DNA from: Candidatus Thioglobus sp.
GTDB taxonomy: Bacteria > Pseudomonadota > Gammaproteobacteria > Arenicellales > UBA868
Reading direction: 5' to 3'
Assembly: GCA_004212795.1 (NCBI GenBank)
Contig: SHBR01000006.1
Coordinates: forward strand, 1-64,000
Length of the DNA: 64,000 bases
Below, in pieces: positions 8,329 through 16,850 of the stretch. Numbering within the stretch: position 1 is the stretch's first letter; each line of letters starts with the position of its first letter. The notes below the pieces were generated by a model. It had not been told where the DNA came from, ran no database searches, and saw only the letters and a list, made by a program, of their open reading frames with translations. The translations under genes were made by a program, and so were the position numbers.

Positions 8329-8976
8329 TTGAAGACTCTCAAAATAGTACTCGGAGGAATGCTGAGCATGGCGCTGTTAGGGCCTGTCTCTGCAAACAAG
8401 CCGGTTGGTATCTGGGGCGACCAGATGGAAGTGACCGTGACCCATAACGGAACCTCAACTGATATCACGCGTAACCAGGACAACAAGAATACGGTCAATC
8501 CGGCATTCGCAAAAACCTCGCGTCCTTGCCCGCCTTTTTGCATTCAGCCAGCCGTCTTGGCACCGGGCGTCGAAACAATCGCAGAGCGTGAACTCATGCA
8601 TTACGCAGAGATGATGAGTAATGGTGACTCTTCAATTATTGTCATCGACTCTCGAACTCCGAACTGGGTGGCTAAAGGCACTATTCCAAGCGCGATCAAT
8701 GTGCCTTGGACCAGTCTGAATCCCGCTAAAGGGGCGACTCCAATTGATATCGCAGAGATTATGCAGTCGGTTTTTAATGTGACCGAAAGCGAAGGTCTTT
8801 TTGACTTTTCCGATGCCAAAACTGCAGTCATGTTCTGCAACGGCATGTGGTGCGGTCAATCGCCGAACAATATCAAAAACTTGCTTAAATTCGGATATCC
8901 CGCCCATAAAATCAAGTGGTATCGTGGTGGTATGCAGGATTGGGAGATCTTGGGCCTGAGCACAGCCAAACCTTAA
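8329..8976 (+). CDS. Exported rhodanese-domain protein
   Basis: 215 residues, starting at TTG with AAAGGAG six bases upstream. A signal peptide (1-22, ending VSA) implies a periplasmic location. Residues 75-212 form a rhodanese domain: IVIDSRTPNWVAKGTIPSAIN is split as VIDSRT (105-110) and GTIPSAINVPW (117-127), and the active-site loop begins at Cys170 (CNGMWCGQS). The loop has a second Cys (175), and a C-x3-C pair (67, 71) lies before the domain. Rhodaneses move sulphane sulphur between thiols; the substrate is unknown. It is probably cotranscribed with the cysteine-rich peptide and ends at a strong terminator. Confidence 0.88.
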   Translation: MKTLKIVLGGMLSMALLGPVSANKPVGIWGDQMEVTVTHNGTSTDITRNQDNKNTVNPAFAKTSRPCPPFCIQPAVLAPGVETIAERELMHYAEMMSNGDSSIIVIDSRTPNWVAKGTIPSAINVPWTSLNPAKGATPIDIAEIMQSVFNVTESEGLFDFSDAKTAVMFCNGMWCGQSPNNIKNLLKFGYPAHKIKWYRGGMQDWEILGLSTAKP

Positions 8977-9000
8977 GTAAGATCTTTCTAAAAGTTGTCC

Positions 9001-9029
9001 AAAAAGGCGGGGCTTAGCCCCGCCTTTTT
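9001..9029. terminator. Bidirectional rho-independent terminator
   Basis: A perfect 13-bp inverted repeat (A5-GGCGGGGC / GCCCCGCC-T5) with a TTA loop lies between the convergent rhodanese and pgeF genes. A and T runs on both sides suit termination in both directions. Confidence 0.93.
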
Positions 9030-9051
9030 ATTGATTTCATTATTAAGTCGA

Positions 9052-9804
9052 TCAATCAATCCAGATCAGAGAGGCCATTCGTCCACACTGACCCTGTCTA
9101 CGATATGAATACCAGCGCCGTTCATCAGAATACGTGCAATGGTCGCTCGAACTAACAGCATAAACACCAGCACGCTCAAGACGCTTTACGATCAAACTGG
9201 GCAGGTCTGCCAAGAACTTATCTCCATCTGCCAGAAAAAATATTTCATCTTCGTGCGAAGCCCGTAATTTATCTTTAACCTCACGGCCAATTTGAAAACA
9301 ATCAGGTCCAATCGTCGGGCCTACCGACGCAATAATTTCCCGGTTGTCGCTCGGCATCAAAGCCAGCGCTTTTTCGATAATACCGGCGGCAATGCCCCGC
9401 CAGCCCCCATGCAAAAGCGCGACAAAAGTGCCCTGCCGATCTGTTAGAAAGATAGGCGCGCAATCAGCCGTCAAAATCACGCTTACAGCACCAGAACGGC
9501 AGGTAAAGCTACCATCTGCCCGCTTTAGCGGATCAGGTTGGTCAAGATTCGTGATCTCGGTCCCATGCACCTGCTCTAACCAAAATGGATTTGCAGGCAG
9601 ATTTAAACCCTGTTTCAACAGGCGCCGGTTGGATTCCACGCTCATCGTTGCGTGGCCCACATGCTGAGCCAGATTAAACCCGCTAAATGGGTCCGGGGCA
9701 TTGGCATACCCACGCTCAGTCGTCAGTGCTCGAATCCACCGTGGTGCCGGCCAACTAGGCTCAATCCACCTCAACGACTCGTCAGAAACAGGTTTGGTCT
9801 GCAT
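9052..9804 (-). CDS. pgeF: Peptidoglycan editing factor PgeF (YfiH, multicopper-oxidase-like/laccase domain)
   Basis: Cytoplasmic enzyme of the YfiH/DUF152 family; in E. coli it removes peptidoglycan precursors that carry the wrong amino acid. The 250 residues contain the family signatures LEQVHGTE, TADCAPIFL, HGGWRGIAAG and GPTIGPDCFQ, which supply the conserved Cys and His residues of the zinc site. It overlaps the 3' end of rluD by 23 bases on the same strand, a coupling commonly seen in gammaproteobacteria, so translation is probably coupled. Confidence 0.94.
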   Translation of the reverse strand: MQTKPVSDESLRWIEPSWPAPRWIRALTTERGYANAPDPFSGFNLAQHVGHATMSVESNRRLLKQGLNLPANPFWLEQVHGTEITNLDQPDPLKRADGSFTCRSGAVSVILTADCAPIFLTDRQGTFVALLHGGWRGIAAGIIEKALALMPSDNREIIASVGPTIGPDCFQIGREVKDKLRASHEDEIFFLADGDKFLADLPSLIVKRLERAGVYAVSSSDHCTYSDERRWYSYRRQGQCGRMASLIWID

Positions 9805-10756
9805 CTTCCGAAAGCGCTTTTGTCAGCAAATCAATATCTGCAGGCATCGGACTCGTCCAAAGAAGGGATTCACCGGAAACGGGATGGTCAAACCCTAACT
9901 GGGTGGCGTGGAGCGCCTGGCGTCCAAATTTCCGCAGTGCATCGATTACCCGATCTGTCGCTTGAGAGGGTATTCGAACGCGACTCCCGTAAAGAGAATC
10001 GCCCACCAAGGGAAATCCAAGATGCGTCATGTGTACCCGAATTTGGTGTGTTCGGCCAGACTTTAACTTAAGTCCTAATAAACTATGAGAACGAAAACGC
10101 TTGAGTACTCGATATTGGGTTTCAGCAGACTTTCCAGTTTCAGTCACCGCCATTTTGATTCGATCTCTAGGATGCCTACCGATCGGGGCATCAATATTAC
10201 CCCCGCTGATGGGACAACCGTTAACCACGGCAAGATACTCTCTAACAACTTCGCGGCGTTCGAGTGTTTGAATTAAATATCCTCGTGCACGTTCGCTGAG
10301 TGCAACCACAATTAAACCACTGGTATCTTTGTCAAGACGGTGAACAATACCCGCACGCGGCAGTGAAGCGGTATTCGGATATCGATACAAAATGGCATTC
10401 GCCAATGTTCCGGATCCATTACCCGCGCCTGGATGAACGACCAGGCCAGCCGGTTTGTTAATGACGACCAAATCAGCGTCCTCATATTCAATTGAGAGAT
10501 GGAGATCCTCCGGCGCCCATTTAAGGGATGGCAGCTCGGGCACAACCAGACTTAAAACCTCTCCTCCTGAAACAATCAAGCGCGGCGAGGGAATGCTGTC
10601 GCCCATCAGAATCCGTCCTTGTTTTAACCACACTTGGAGCTGTGAGCGGGAATAAGGCGGAAAAACAGACGGCATCACCTTATCAAGTCGAGACCCGCTA
10701 GCAGATTCAGGGATTGCGCCCACTAATACGTCATTTGATTCATCTGAGGTAGTCAC
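9782..10756 (-). CDS. rluD: 23S rRNA pseudouridine(1911/1915/1917) synthase RluD
   Basis: Makes pseudouridines in helix 69 of 23S rRNA. The 324 residues start at GTG. An S4-like RNA-binding domain spans about 18-80, and the RsuA/RluA catalytic domain has the motif GIVHRLDKDTSG with the catalytic Asp. GRTHQIRVHM follows in the C-terminal half. The gene is divergent from bamD by 46 bases and is followed by pgeF. This rluD/bamD arrangement is typical of gammaproteobacteria, which supports RluD over RluC or RluA. Confidence 0.95.
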   Translation of the reverse strand: MTTSDESNDVLVGAIPESASGSRLDKVMPSVFPPYSRSQLQVWLKQGRILMGDSIPSPRLIVSGGEVLSLVVPELPSLKWAPEDLHLSIEYEDADLVVINKPAGLVVHPGAGNGSGTLANAILYRYPNTASLPRAGIVHRLDKDTSGLIVVALSERARGYLIQTLERREVVREYLAVVNGCPISGGNIDAPIGRHPRDRIKMAVTETGKSAETQYRVLKRFRSHSLLGLKLKSGRTHQIRVHMTHLGFPLVGDSLYGSRVRIPSQATDRVIDALRKFGRQALHATQLGFDHPVSGESLLWTSPMPADIDLLTKALSEDADQTCF

Positions 10757-10788
10757 AATTGCGATCTTTTTCCAATGGTTTTCAAAAG

Positions 10789-10794
10789 TATAAT
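10789..10794 (+). promoter_or_regulatory. -10 element of bamD
   Basis: A perfect TATAAT ends eight bases before the bamD ATG, in the 46-bp divergent spacer with rluD. The -35 is weak (CTTTTT-like at 17 nt). A start 6-8 bases downstream would give a leaderless or almost leaderless bamD transcript. Confidence 0.5.
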
Positions 10795-10802
10795 AGGGCG
10801 GA

Positions 10803-11585
10803 ATGATCTCAAGACTTTTACATTATCATCTTGGCACCCTTTCAAAAGGGTGTTTTGCTGCCATTATCATTTTAATTGGCTCTGGATGCTCCATTCTGGA
10901 AGTCGCCGACGAAACCGCTAATTGGACCGTCGAAGACTTCATGAATGAGGGTCAAGCACAAATGGCCGACAGCGCTTGGTCGGGCGCTATTGCGACCTAC
11001 CGTCAAATGCTCGGCAGGTTCCCTTATGGACGATACGCTGAACAAGCCCAATTGGATATCGCCTACGCTTATTTAAAAAATAGCGAGCCTGCCTTGGCCG
11101 CATCAAGTGCTGATCAATTTATTCGGATGCATCCAACACACCCCAATGTTGACTATGCTTATTATCTCAAAGGCCTATCGCTTTTCGAGCCGCCAAACGG
11201 ATGGCTTGATCTCATTTCAGGTGTCAATCCTGCTAACAATGACATCCAGCCTGTTCAAGAGGCATTCTCGGTTTATCAGTCGCTGATTTCACGCTTTCCA
11301 GACAGTCGTTACGCCCCGGAAGCGCGCAAGCGCCTAATCTATATTATCAACGTACTTGCTGCACATGAGGCTGAAGTCGCACAGTATTACTATGCGATGG
11401 GCGCCGACGTCGCCGCGGTTAACCGAGCGCGATTTATTCTGGAGACATACCAAAATTCATCATCCGTCGAGGACGCTCTTGGCGTGATGATGCTCGCGTA
11501 TGAACGAATGGGTCTTGTCGAACTTTATGACGACACGTCTCGAGTGCTCGAACTAAACTTTCCTGAGAGTCGTTATCTCAACTAA
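10803..11585 (+). CDS. bamD: Outer membrane protein assembly factor BamD
   Basis: Lipoprotein of the BAM complex that folds beta-barrel proteins into the outer membrane. The 260 residues begin with a signal peptide whose lipobox LIGSGC puts the acylated Cys at residue 29; the n-region is long for the family. TPR-like repeats follow (FMNEGQAQMADSAWSGAI, YAEQAQLDIAYAYLK, VDYAYYLKGLSLFE). AGGGCGGA lies immediately before the ATG. Its 3' end overlaps convergent nadE by 8 bases. Confidence 0.95.
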   Translation: MISRLLHYHLGTLSKGCFAAIIILIGSGCSILEVADETANWTVEDFMNEGQAQMADSAWSGAIATYRQMLGRFPYGRYAEQAQLDIAYAYLKNSEPALAASSADQFIRMHPTHPNVDYAYYLKGLSLFEPPNGWLDLISGVNPANNDIQPVQEAFSVYQSLISRFPDSRYAPEARKRLIYIINVLAAHEAEVAQYYYAMGADVAAVNRARFILETYQNSSSVEDALGVMMLAYERMGLVELYDDTSRVLELNFPESRYLN

Positions 11586-13191
11586 ATCCTGACGTAATCG
11601 GATATCGTCGATCTCGACCAAAGGCCCTGCGCGTAACCCTGACGCCGGGAGGCGCTTGTCGTCGCTTATGCTCATTACGAACGACCATTCGGACAATTTG
11701 GTCAACGGTTCCGCGATTAAAACCTTTTGCCGCAATTTCAGCCGGCGACAAGTCATTCTCGATGAAATCTTCAAGAATCGGATCGAGAATCTCATACGGT
11801 GGAAGGCTATCAGTATCCTCCTGATCTGGCGCCAGCTCCGCCGACGGAGGCCGTGTAATCACTCGCTTGGGGATCACCGCACTTTGCTGATTACGATATC
11901 GTGCAAGCGCAAACACAACGGTTTTGGGCACATCCTTGATCACGGCAAATCCGCCTGCCATATCTCCATATAAAGTCGCATATCCGACCGCCATCTCGCT
12001 CTTATTGCCCGTCGTAAGAACAATCTTGCCGGTTTTGTTGGAAATCGCCATCAACAGATTACCGCGAATTCTCGACTGAAGATTTTCTTCAGTTGTATCT
12101 TTTGGAAGTCCTGCAAACAGCGGATCGAGCGCAAGGCGATAGGATTCGACCAGATGTTCGATAGAAATCATTTCATAAGCAACACCCAAAGAGAGTGCTT
12201 GCGCTTGTGCATCCTCAATGCTCATCGCTCTCGTAAACTGAGACGGCATTAAGACAGCCTGCACGTTTTCACTTCCAAGAGCATCTGCCGCAATCGCCAA
12301 GGTCAGGGCCGAATCGATACCCCCCGACAGCCCAAGAACAGCACCAGAGAATCCATTTTTGTGCACATAATCTTTTACACCCAAACAAAGTGCCTGATAA
12401 ACACTCGCCTCGTTTGAAAGCAATGAGACTTGTCTTGCACGATTGTCATCGGGTGAGTCATTAATCACCACACGAAACAAGTCCTCTTGGAAAAAATGCC
12501 CCCGGCTTATCGTTTGACCCTTCGAATTAACAACAAACGATCCACCATCAAACACCAGTTCGTCCTGTCCACCAACGAGGTTGACATACACAATGGGCAC
12601 ATCAACCTCCCGAGCGCGCTCTGAAACGACTTGGACCTCGCGTTCACGTGCTTTATCAATATTAAAGGGAGACGCATTCAGGTTAACAATCAACTGCGCG
12701 CCAGCGTCAACACTGTCCGTAGCGGGCTGGCGATGCCAGATGTCTTCACAAATAGTTAAACCAACTTTGCAGTGATCAATATCAACGACGCAAGGTGTAT
12801 GCCCTGCACTGAAATAACGTTTTTCATCAAAAACGCCAAAATTCGGTAGCTCTCTTTTTCGGTAGGAGGCAATCAACTCGCCACGGTAAATGACCGATGC
12901 CGCGTTAAACAGCTGATTGTTATCGCGCAGTGGATGCCCCACAATGACATGGATATCGTCTATTCTCGCCACTAATTCGAGCAGCGCGTCGTCAACCTGC
13001 TGTAAAAAGTCCGTCCTGAGCAGAAGATCCTCAGGTGGATACCCGGTCAGAGATAGCTCTGGAAAAACGATCGCCCTGCACCCTAATTCTTTTTTAGCAC
13101 GATCGACGTAATCCGTGATCTTGGCCAGATTTTTCTTGACATCGCCAACGGTAAAATTGGGCTGGGCAACAGCAATAGAGAGAGGCTTCAT
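11578..13191 (-). CDS. nadE: Glutamine-dependent NAD(+) synthetase
   Basis: Last step of NAD synthesis: amidates nicotinate adenine dinucleotide using glutamine. The 537 residues have two domains. Residues 1-260 are a nitrilase-like glutaminase with Glu in FPELSLTGYPPED, Lys in YRKRELPNFGVFDEKR and nucleophilic Cys in GLTICEDIW. Residues about 270-537 are the synthetase with the P-loop LGLSGGIDSALT. It ends inside the tail of bamD and begins 32 bases from a divergent FemAB-like gene. With nadC it gives two steps of the NAD pathway in this window. Confidence 0.97.
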   Translation of the reverse strand: MKPLSIAVAQPNFTVGDVKKNLAKITDYVDRAKKELGCRAIVFPELSLTGYPPEDLLLRTDFLQQVDDALLELVARIDDIHVIVGHPLRDNNQLFNAASVIYRGELIASYRKRELPNFGVFDEKRYFSAGHTPCVVDIDHCKVGLTICEDIWHRQPATDSVDAGAQLIVNLNASPFNIDKAREREVQVVSERAREVDVPIVYVNLVGGQDELVFDGGSFVVNSKGQTISRGHFFQEDLFRVVINDSPDDNRARQVSLLSNEASVYQALCLGVKDYVHKNGFSGAVLGLSGGIDSALTLAIAADALGSENVQAVLMPSQFTRAMSIEDAQAQALSLGVAYEMISIEHLVESYRLALDPLFAGLPKDTTEENLQSRIRGNLLMAISNKTGKIVLTTGNKSEMAVGYATLYGDMAGGFAVIKDVPKTVVFALARYRNQQSAVIPKRVITRPPSAELAPDQEDTDSLPPYEILDPILEDFIENDLSPAEIAAKGFNRGTVDQIVRMVVRNEHKRRQAPPGVRVTRRAFGRDRRYPITSGFS

Positions 13192-13223
13192 TGGATATTG
13201 GAAGTAAAAATTTCGATTCAGAG

Positions 13224-14399
13224 ATGAATGATAAAGAACAGTCTAATCATAAGGCTGAGCGGGTCATCTTAACAACAAATCCTTCGATAACCGCTCTTGA
13301 CCAGCGCCAGTGGAACATGATGGTGCCTGAAGATGATCCCAGCCTGCAATATGAATTTCTCCGGGCGTTGGAGGACAGTGGCAGTTGCATCAGCGAGACC
13401 GGCTGGGCGCCCTGCCATATTGCGGCAAGCATCGATGGTCAACTGATAGGCGGCGCGCCGTGCTATCTTAAAAATCATTCGTACGGTGAATTTGTTTTTG
13501 ACTGGGCTTGGGCGAATGCTTATGAACGAGCGGGAATGTCGTACTACCCCAAACTGCTGATTGCTGTTCCGTTCACACCCGTTTCTGGCGCTCGAATCAT
13601 CAGCCATCCTGATCATGATAGTGCGGCAATTCGCTCTCACATCGCAGGCGCTCTTCCCGCAATTGCTGAAAAACTCAAAGTCTCGTCTGTACACTGTATC
13701 TTTTGTAATACAAACGACCTCGACGCTCTGACTGCGAATAATTTCGTCGCCCGAGAAGGTCGACAGTTTCATTGGCATAACCCCGGGTATCAGAATTTTG
13801 ATGATTTCCTCAGCGCACTTTCATCTAAAAAACGAAAAAATATTATTCGTGAAAGAAGACGCGTTAAGGATCAAGGTATTCAACTGACCTGGGTCGACGG
13901 GCCGGATATTACGACTCAGCATAAGAATCTGCTGTACGCGTGTTATCAAAATACCATTAGGGAACATGGCTCCTATGCCTATCTGACGTCGTCTTTCTTT
14001 GAAAACCTGATTCAAACGTTACCAACCTCGGTCCAAATGCTCGTGGCATCAAAAGATAATAAAGACCTCGCGTGTGGATTTTTTCTCCGGGGAAAAAATA
14101 CATTGTATGGTCGATACTGGGGAGCGTTGGAGCATGTGACCGATCTACATTTTGAAGTCTGTTATTACACGCCAATTGAATATTGCATTGAACATCAGCT
14201 GCTCAGATTTGAAGCTGGCGCTCAGGGCGAACACAAACTGAGCCGCGGCCTTACACCACAAAAGACGTTGTCTGCGCACTGGTTGGCGAACCCGGGTTTT
14301 CATGAGGCGGTAAAGCAGTTCACCTTGAACGAGCAGGATCATCTGGCGGAATATACTCAAATGCTGGAGTCGCACTCTCCATTCAAGCAGACCGAATAG
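13224..14399 (+). CDS. FemAB/GNAT-like protein (COG3146, DUF482)
   Basis: 391 residues from the ATG at 13224. An in-frame TTG at 13191 abuts the nadE start codon and has no ribosome-binding site, so I did not use it. The protein resembles the COG3146 family of predicted peptidoglycan-biosynthesis/recognition acyltransferases: an N-terminal GAPCYLKNHSYGEFVFD block, the SSKKRKNIIRERR basic stretch, and a C-terminal FEAGAQGEHKLSRG-like block. Its reaction is not known; an aminoacyl-tRNA or acyl-CoA dependent transferase is the family inference. No signal peptide is seen. It lies 30 bases before aat, which also has a GNAT-like fold. Confidence 0.82.
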   Translation: MNDKEQSNHKAERVILTTNPSITALDQRQWNMMVPEDDPSLQYEFLRALEDSGSCISETGWAPCHIAASIDGQLIGGAPCYLKNHSYGEFVFDWAWANAYERAGMSYYPKLLIAVPFTPVSGARIISHPDHDSAAIRSHIAGALPAIAEKLKVSSVHCIFCNTNDLDALTANNFVAREGRQFHWHNPGYQNFDDFLSALSSKKRKNIIRERRRVKDQGIQLTWVDGPDITTQHKNLLYACYQNTIREHGSYAYLTSSFFENLIQTLPTSVQMLVASKDNKDLACGFFLRGKNTLYGRYWGALEHVTDLHFEVCYYTPIEYCIEHQLLRFEAGAQGEHKLSRGLTPQKTLSAHWLANPGFHEAVKQFTLNEQDHLAEYTQMLESHSPFKQTE

Positions 14400-14429
14400 G
14401 CCGATTGCCAATGCTAAAATGAGAAGACA

Positions 14430-15125
14430 ATGTCTCACTCACCAATTGACTATGACTTCCCACCGCTTGACGCTGCCTCGCCAGAGGGCCTACTGGCAAT
14501 TGGCGGTGATCTGTGTCCTGATCGGATCCTGAGCGCTTATCGAAAAGGCATCTTTCCATGGTTTAGCGGTGATCAACCGATATTATGGTGGTCTCCAAAC
14601 CCACGAGCAGTTCTATTGCCTTCCAAAATCCGAATCAGCCGGAGCTTGAAAAAAAATATCAGAAATCGTGGTTTCAGGATAACGACTGATCAAGCATTCG
14701 TCGATGTGGTCAAAGAATGTGCCAAGGATCGAGAGCAGCAAAAAGGAACCTGGATCACAAGGGAAATGCGCGATGCGTATACCGCCCTTCATAGCCGCGG
14801 TCACGCCCACAGCGTGGAAACCTGGCAAAACGGTGAGCTGGTGGGCGGCTTGTACGGAATCGCTATTGGCAAAGCATTTTTCGGCGAAAGTATGTTTGCT
14901 CGCGTGACTGATTCCTCTAAAACAGCGTTGGTGGGGCTCTCGACACTGCTCACAACCTGGGAATATCATTTTATTGATTGCCAAGTACGCTCATCGCATC
15001 TCGACTCACTCGGCGCAAAGTGTATTCCTCGCAACCAATTTTCGAAAATGCTTGAAAAAGCAATCGTAGTGCCTGTGGCACCGCATCACTGGACGCACTC
15101 AAAAGCAGGTTCAGAGCTGCTATGA
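14430..15125 (+). CDS. aat: Leucyl/phenylalanyl-tRNA--protein transferase
   Basis: Adds Leu or Phe from tRNA to N-terminal Lys or Arg, marking proteins for ClpS/ClpAP in the N-degron pathway. The 231 residues have the diagnostic FPPLDAASPEGLLAIGGDL block, AYRKGIFPWF, ILWWSPNPRAVL, and GGLYGIAIGKAFFGESMF. The stop overlaps the start of bpt (ATGA), so the two are translationally coupled. clpS and clpA are not in the window. Confidence 0.97.
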   Translation: MSHSPIDYDFPPLDAASPEGLLAIGGDLCPDRILSAYRKGIFPWFSGDQPILWWSPNPRAVLLPSKIRISRSLKKNIRNRGFRITTDQAFVDVVKECAKDREQQKGTWITREMRDAYTALHSRGHAHSVETWQNGELVGGLYGIAIGKAFFGESMFARVTDSSKTALVGLSTLLTTWEYHFIDCQVRSSHLDSLGAKCIPRNQFSKMLEKAIVVPVAPHHWTHSKAGSELL

Positions 15126-15847
15126 CCAAAGTTCGTTCCGAACCCGACCTCTACCAGTCGACTAACCATCGATGTCCGTACATCCCGAGAGAAACGGCTG
15201 CCAATCTTCTTATTGATCCCAAGTTCCAGGTTACAAATCATTTTTATGACACTCTGATCCATAATGGTTTCAGGCGTAACGGCACTCTTTATTATCGTCC
15301 TCATTGTCCATCATGCTCACGCTGCCGATCAGTTCGAATTCGAGTAAAAGATTTTGAGTGGCGTCGATCTTTTCGACGAATCATCAAAAAAAACGATAAT
15401 ATTTCCCTGCGACTTGCCCCGCTCCAGTTCAAAGAGGAGCATTTCTCACTCTATCTCGCCTATCAATCCGCCCGCCACCGAGGGGACGGCATGGATGATT
15501 CCGATCCGGTCAAATATCAACAGTTTATGACCAACTCTGAAATCGACTCTTTTATGATGGAACTTCGCGATGGAGATCGACTACTTGCAGTATCGGTACT
15601 CGATCGTGTCGTTGACGGCCTATCGGCAGTTTATACATTCTTCGAGCCTGCCGAAGATCACCGGAGTCTTGGCACACTTGCTATTCTTCGGCAGATTGAC
15701 CTTGCCTTGTCGGCCGGCCATGATTATCTGTATCTTGGTTATTGGATTTCAGACTGCAGCAAGATGTCCTATAAAGAGAGGTTTTCGCCTCTCGAGGAAT
15801 TTGATACGAACGCACAGCTCTGGTTGTTACATCCGTCAGTCAGATAA
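15122..15847 (+). CDS. bpt: Aspartate/glutamate leucyltransferase
   Basis: Bacterial ATE1-like enzyme that transfers Leu to N-terminal Asp or Glu, feeding the same N-degron pathway as Aat. The 241 residues carry the N-terminal cysteine-rich region CPYIPRETA, RPHCPSCSRCRSVRI and the C-terminal LGYWISDCSKMSYKERF block. It shares ATGA with aat and its stop shares one base with the next gene, so the trio is an operon. Confidence 0.95.
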   Translation: MTKVRSEPDLYQSTNHRCPYIPRETAANLLIDPKFQVTNHFYDTLIHNGFRRNGTLYYRPHCPSCSRCRSVRIRVKDFEWRRSFRRIIKKNDNISLRLAPLQFKEEHFSLYLAYQSARHRGDGMDDSDPVKYQQFMTNSEIDSFMMELRDGDRLLAVSVLDRVVDGLSAVYTFFEPAEDHRSLGTLAILRQIDLALSAGHDYLYLGYWISDCSKMSYKERFSPLEEFDTNAQLWLLHPSVR

Positions 15848-16752
15848 TGGAACAACCTTCTTTTCTTACTCATCACGATTTTGAGTACGGCATTCTTGAG
15901 GAAGTTGGCCCAGGCATTAGAAGATTGACTGCACGCAATCCGAGTGCATTCACGTTTCACGGGACAGGAACGTACGTGATTGGCGAGGGCGATGTTGCTG
16001 TAATTGATCCAGGCCCTGCAGATTCAACTCATATCAATATGCTTGTCGACAGTCTCCAGGGGGAAACGATTACCCGGATTCTTGTCACCCACTGTCACAT
16101 GGATCACTCTCCCGGCGCACGCTTACTAAAAAAATTCACCGGTGCACCTACCTATGGATTCGGCCCGCATGGAACTCATCAGAGCGTTAATGGCGACTCT
16201 GGTGAAGAAGGAGTAGACGTCAGCTTTACGCCTGATGTGAAAGTTAAAGAGGGTGACACCATCAGGGCAGGCCTAGCGGAAATCGAATGCGTTCACACGC
16301 CAGGCCACACGAGCAACCATATGTGTTTTGCACTCCCAAAGACGGGTGATTTATTTACGGGTGACCACGTCATGGGTTGGTCCACCAGTGTTGTGATTCC
16401 ACCGTATGGGAATATGTCAGATTACATTAACAGTCTGGAGAAACTGCTGATTCGCTCCGATCACTGCTACTGGCCAACCCACGGCCCTCCCATTGGCGAT
16501 CCAAAAATATTTGTTAGATCGTTAATCGCGCATCGACTTAAACGAATACAGGATATCATCGCCCTGCTTGAATTAAAACCACTGTCTATTTCAGAAATGG
16601 TTAAACCCCTTTATCCCCAGATTGATCCCCGACTCATCGGGGCCGCCAGTCGCTCAATTTTTGCCTCTTTAATCTACCTGATAGATAGGAAGATCATAGC
16701 CTGCGATTCTGCTGTTTCTCTCCAGAGTATTTTTCGAACAATTGAGCCCTAG
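15847..16752 (+). CDS. MBL-fold hydrolase (LACTB2-like)
   Basis: Metallo-beta-lactamase-fold protein of 301 residues. The metal-binding motif is THCHMDHSPG (HxHxDH), with later ligands in HTPGHTSNH and FTGDHVMG, and a C-terminal winged-helix-like tail after about 230. The layout matches LACTB2-like members, some of which are endoribonucleases; the substrate here is unknown. The start codon overlaps the bpt stop by one base, so it belongs to the aat-bpt operon. Confidence 0.87.
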   Translation: MEQPSFLTHHDFEYGILEEVGPGIRRLTARNPSAFTFHGTGTYVIGEGDVAVIDPGPADSTHINMLVDSLQGETITRILVTHCHMDHSPGARLLKKFTGAPTYGFGPHGTHQSVNGDSGEEGVDVSFTPDVKVKEGDTIRAGLAEIECVHTPGHTSNHMCFALPKTGDLFTGDHVMGWSTSVVIPPYGNMSDYINSLEKLLIRSDHCYWPTHGPPIGDPKIFVRSLIAHRLKRIQDIIALLELKPLSISEMVKPLYPQIDPRLIGAASRSIFASLIYLIDRKIIACDSAVSLQSIFRTIEP

Positions 16753-16850
16753 ATACATAAAAACACTTATTGAAGGCTCAAATAATTGCGCGGTGGAGAA
16801 TATCAGATTACGTCGATCAGAGCCTCCTCTTCAAAAACTCGGACAAAACG

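Noticed and set aside
8138-8332. Second open frame overlapping the Cys-rich peptide gene
   Set aside because: No signal peptide, basic low-complexity end and it runs into the rhodanese ribosome-binding site; the 8071 frame is the better candidate.
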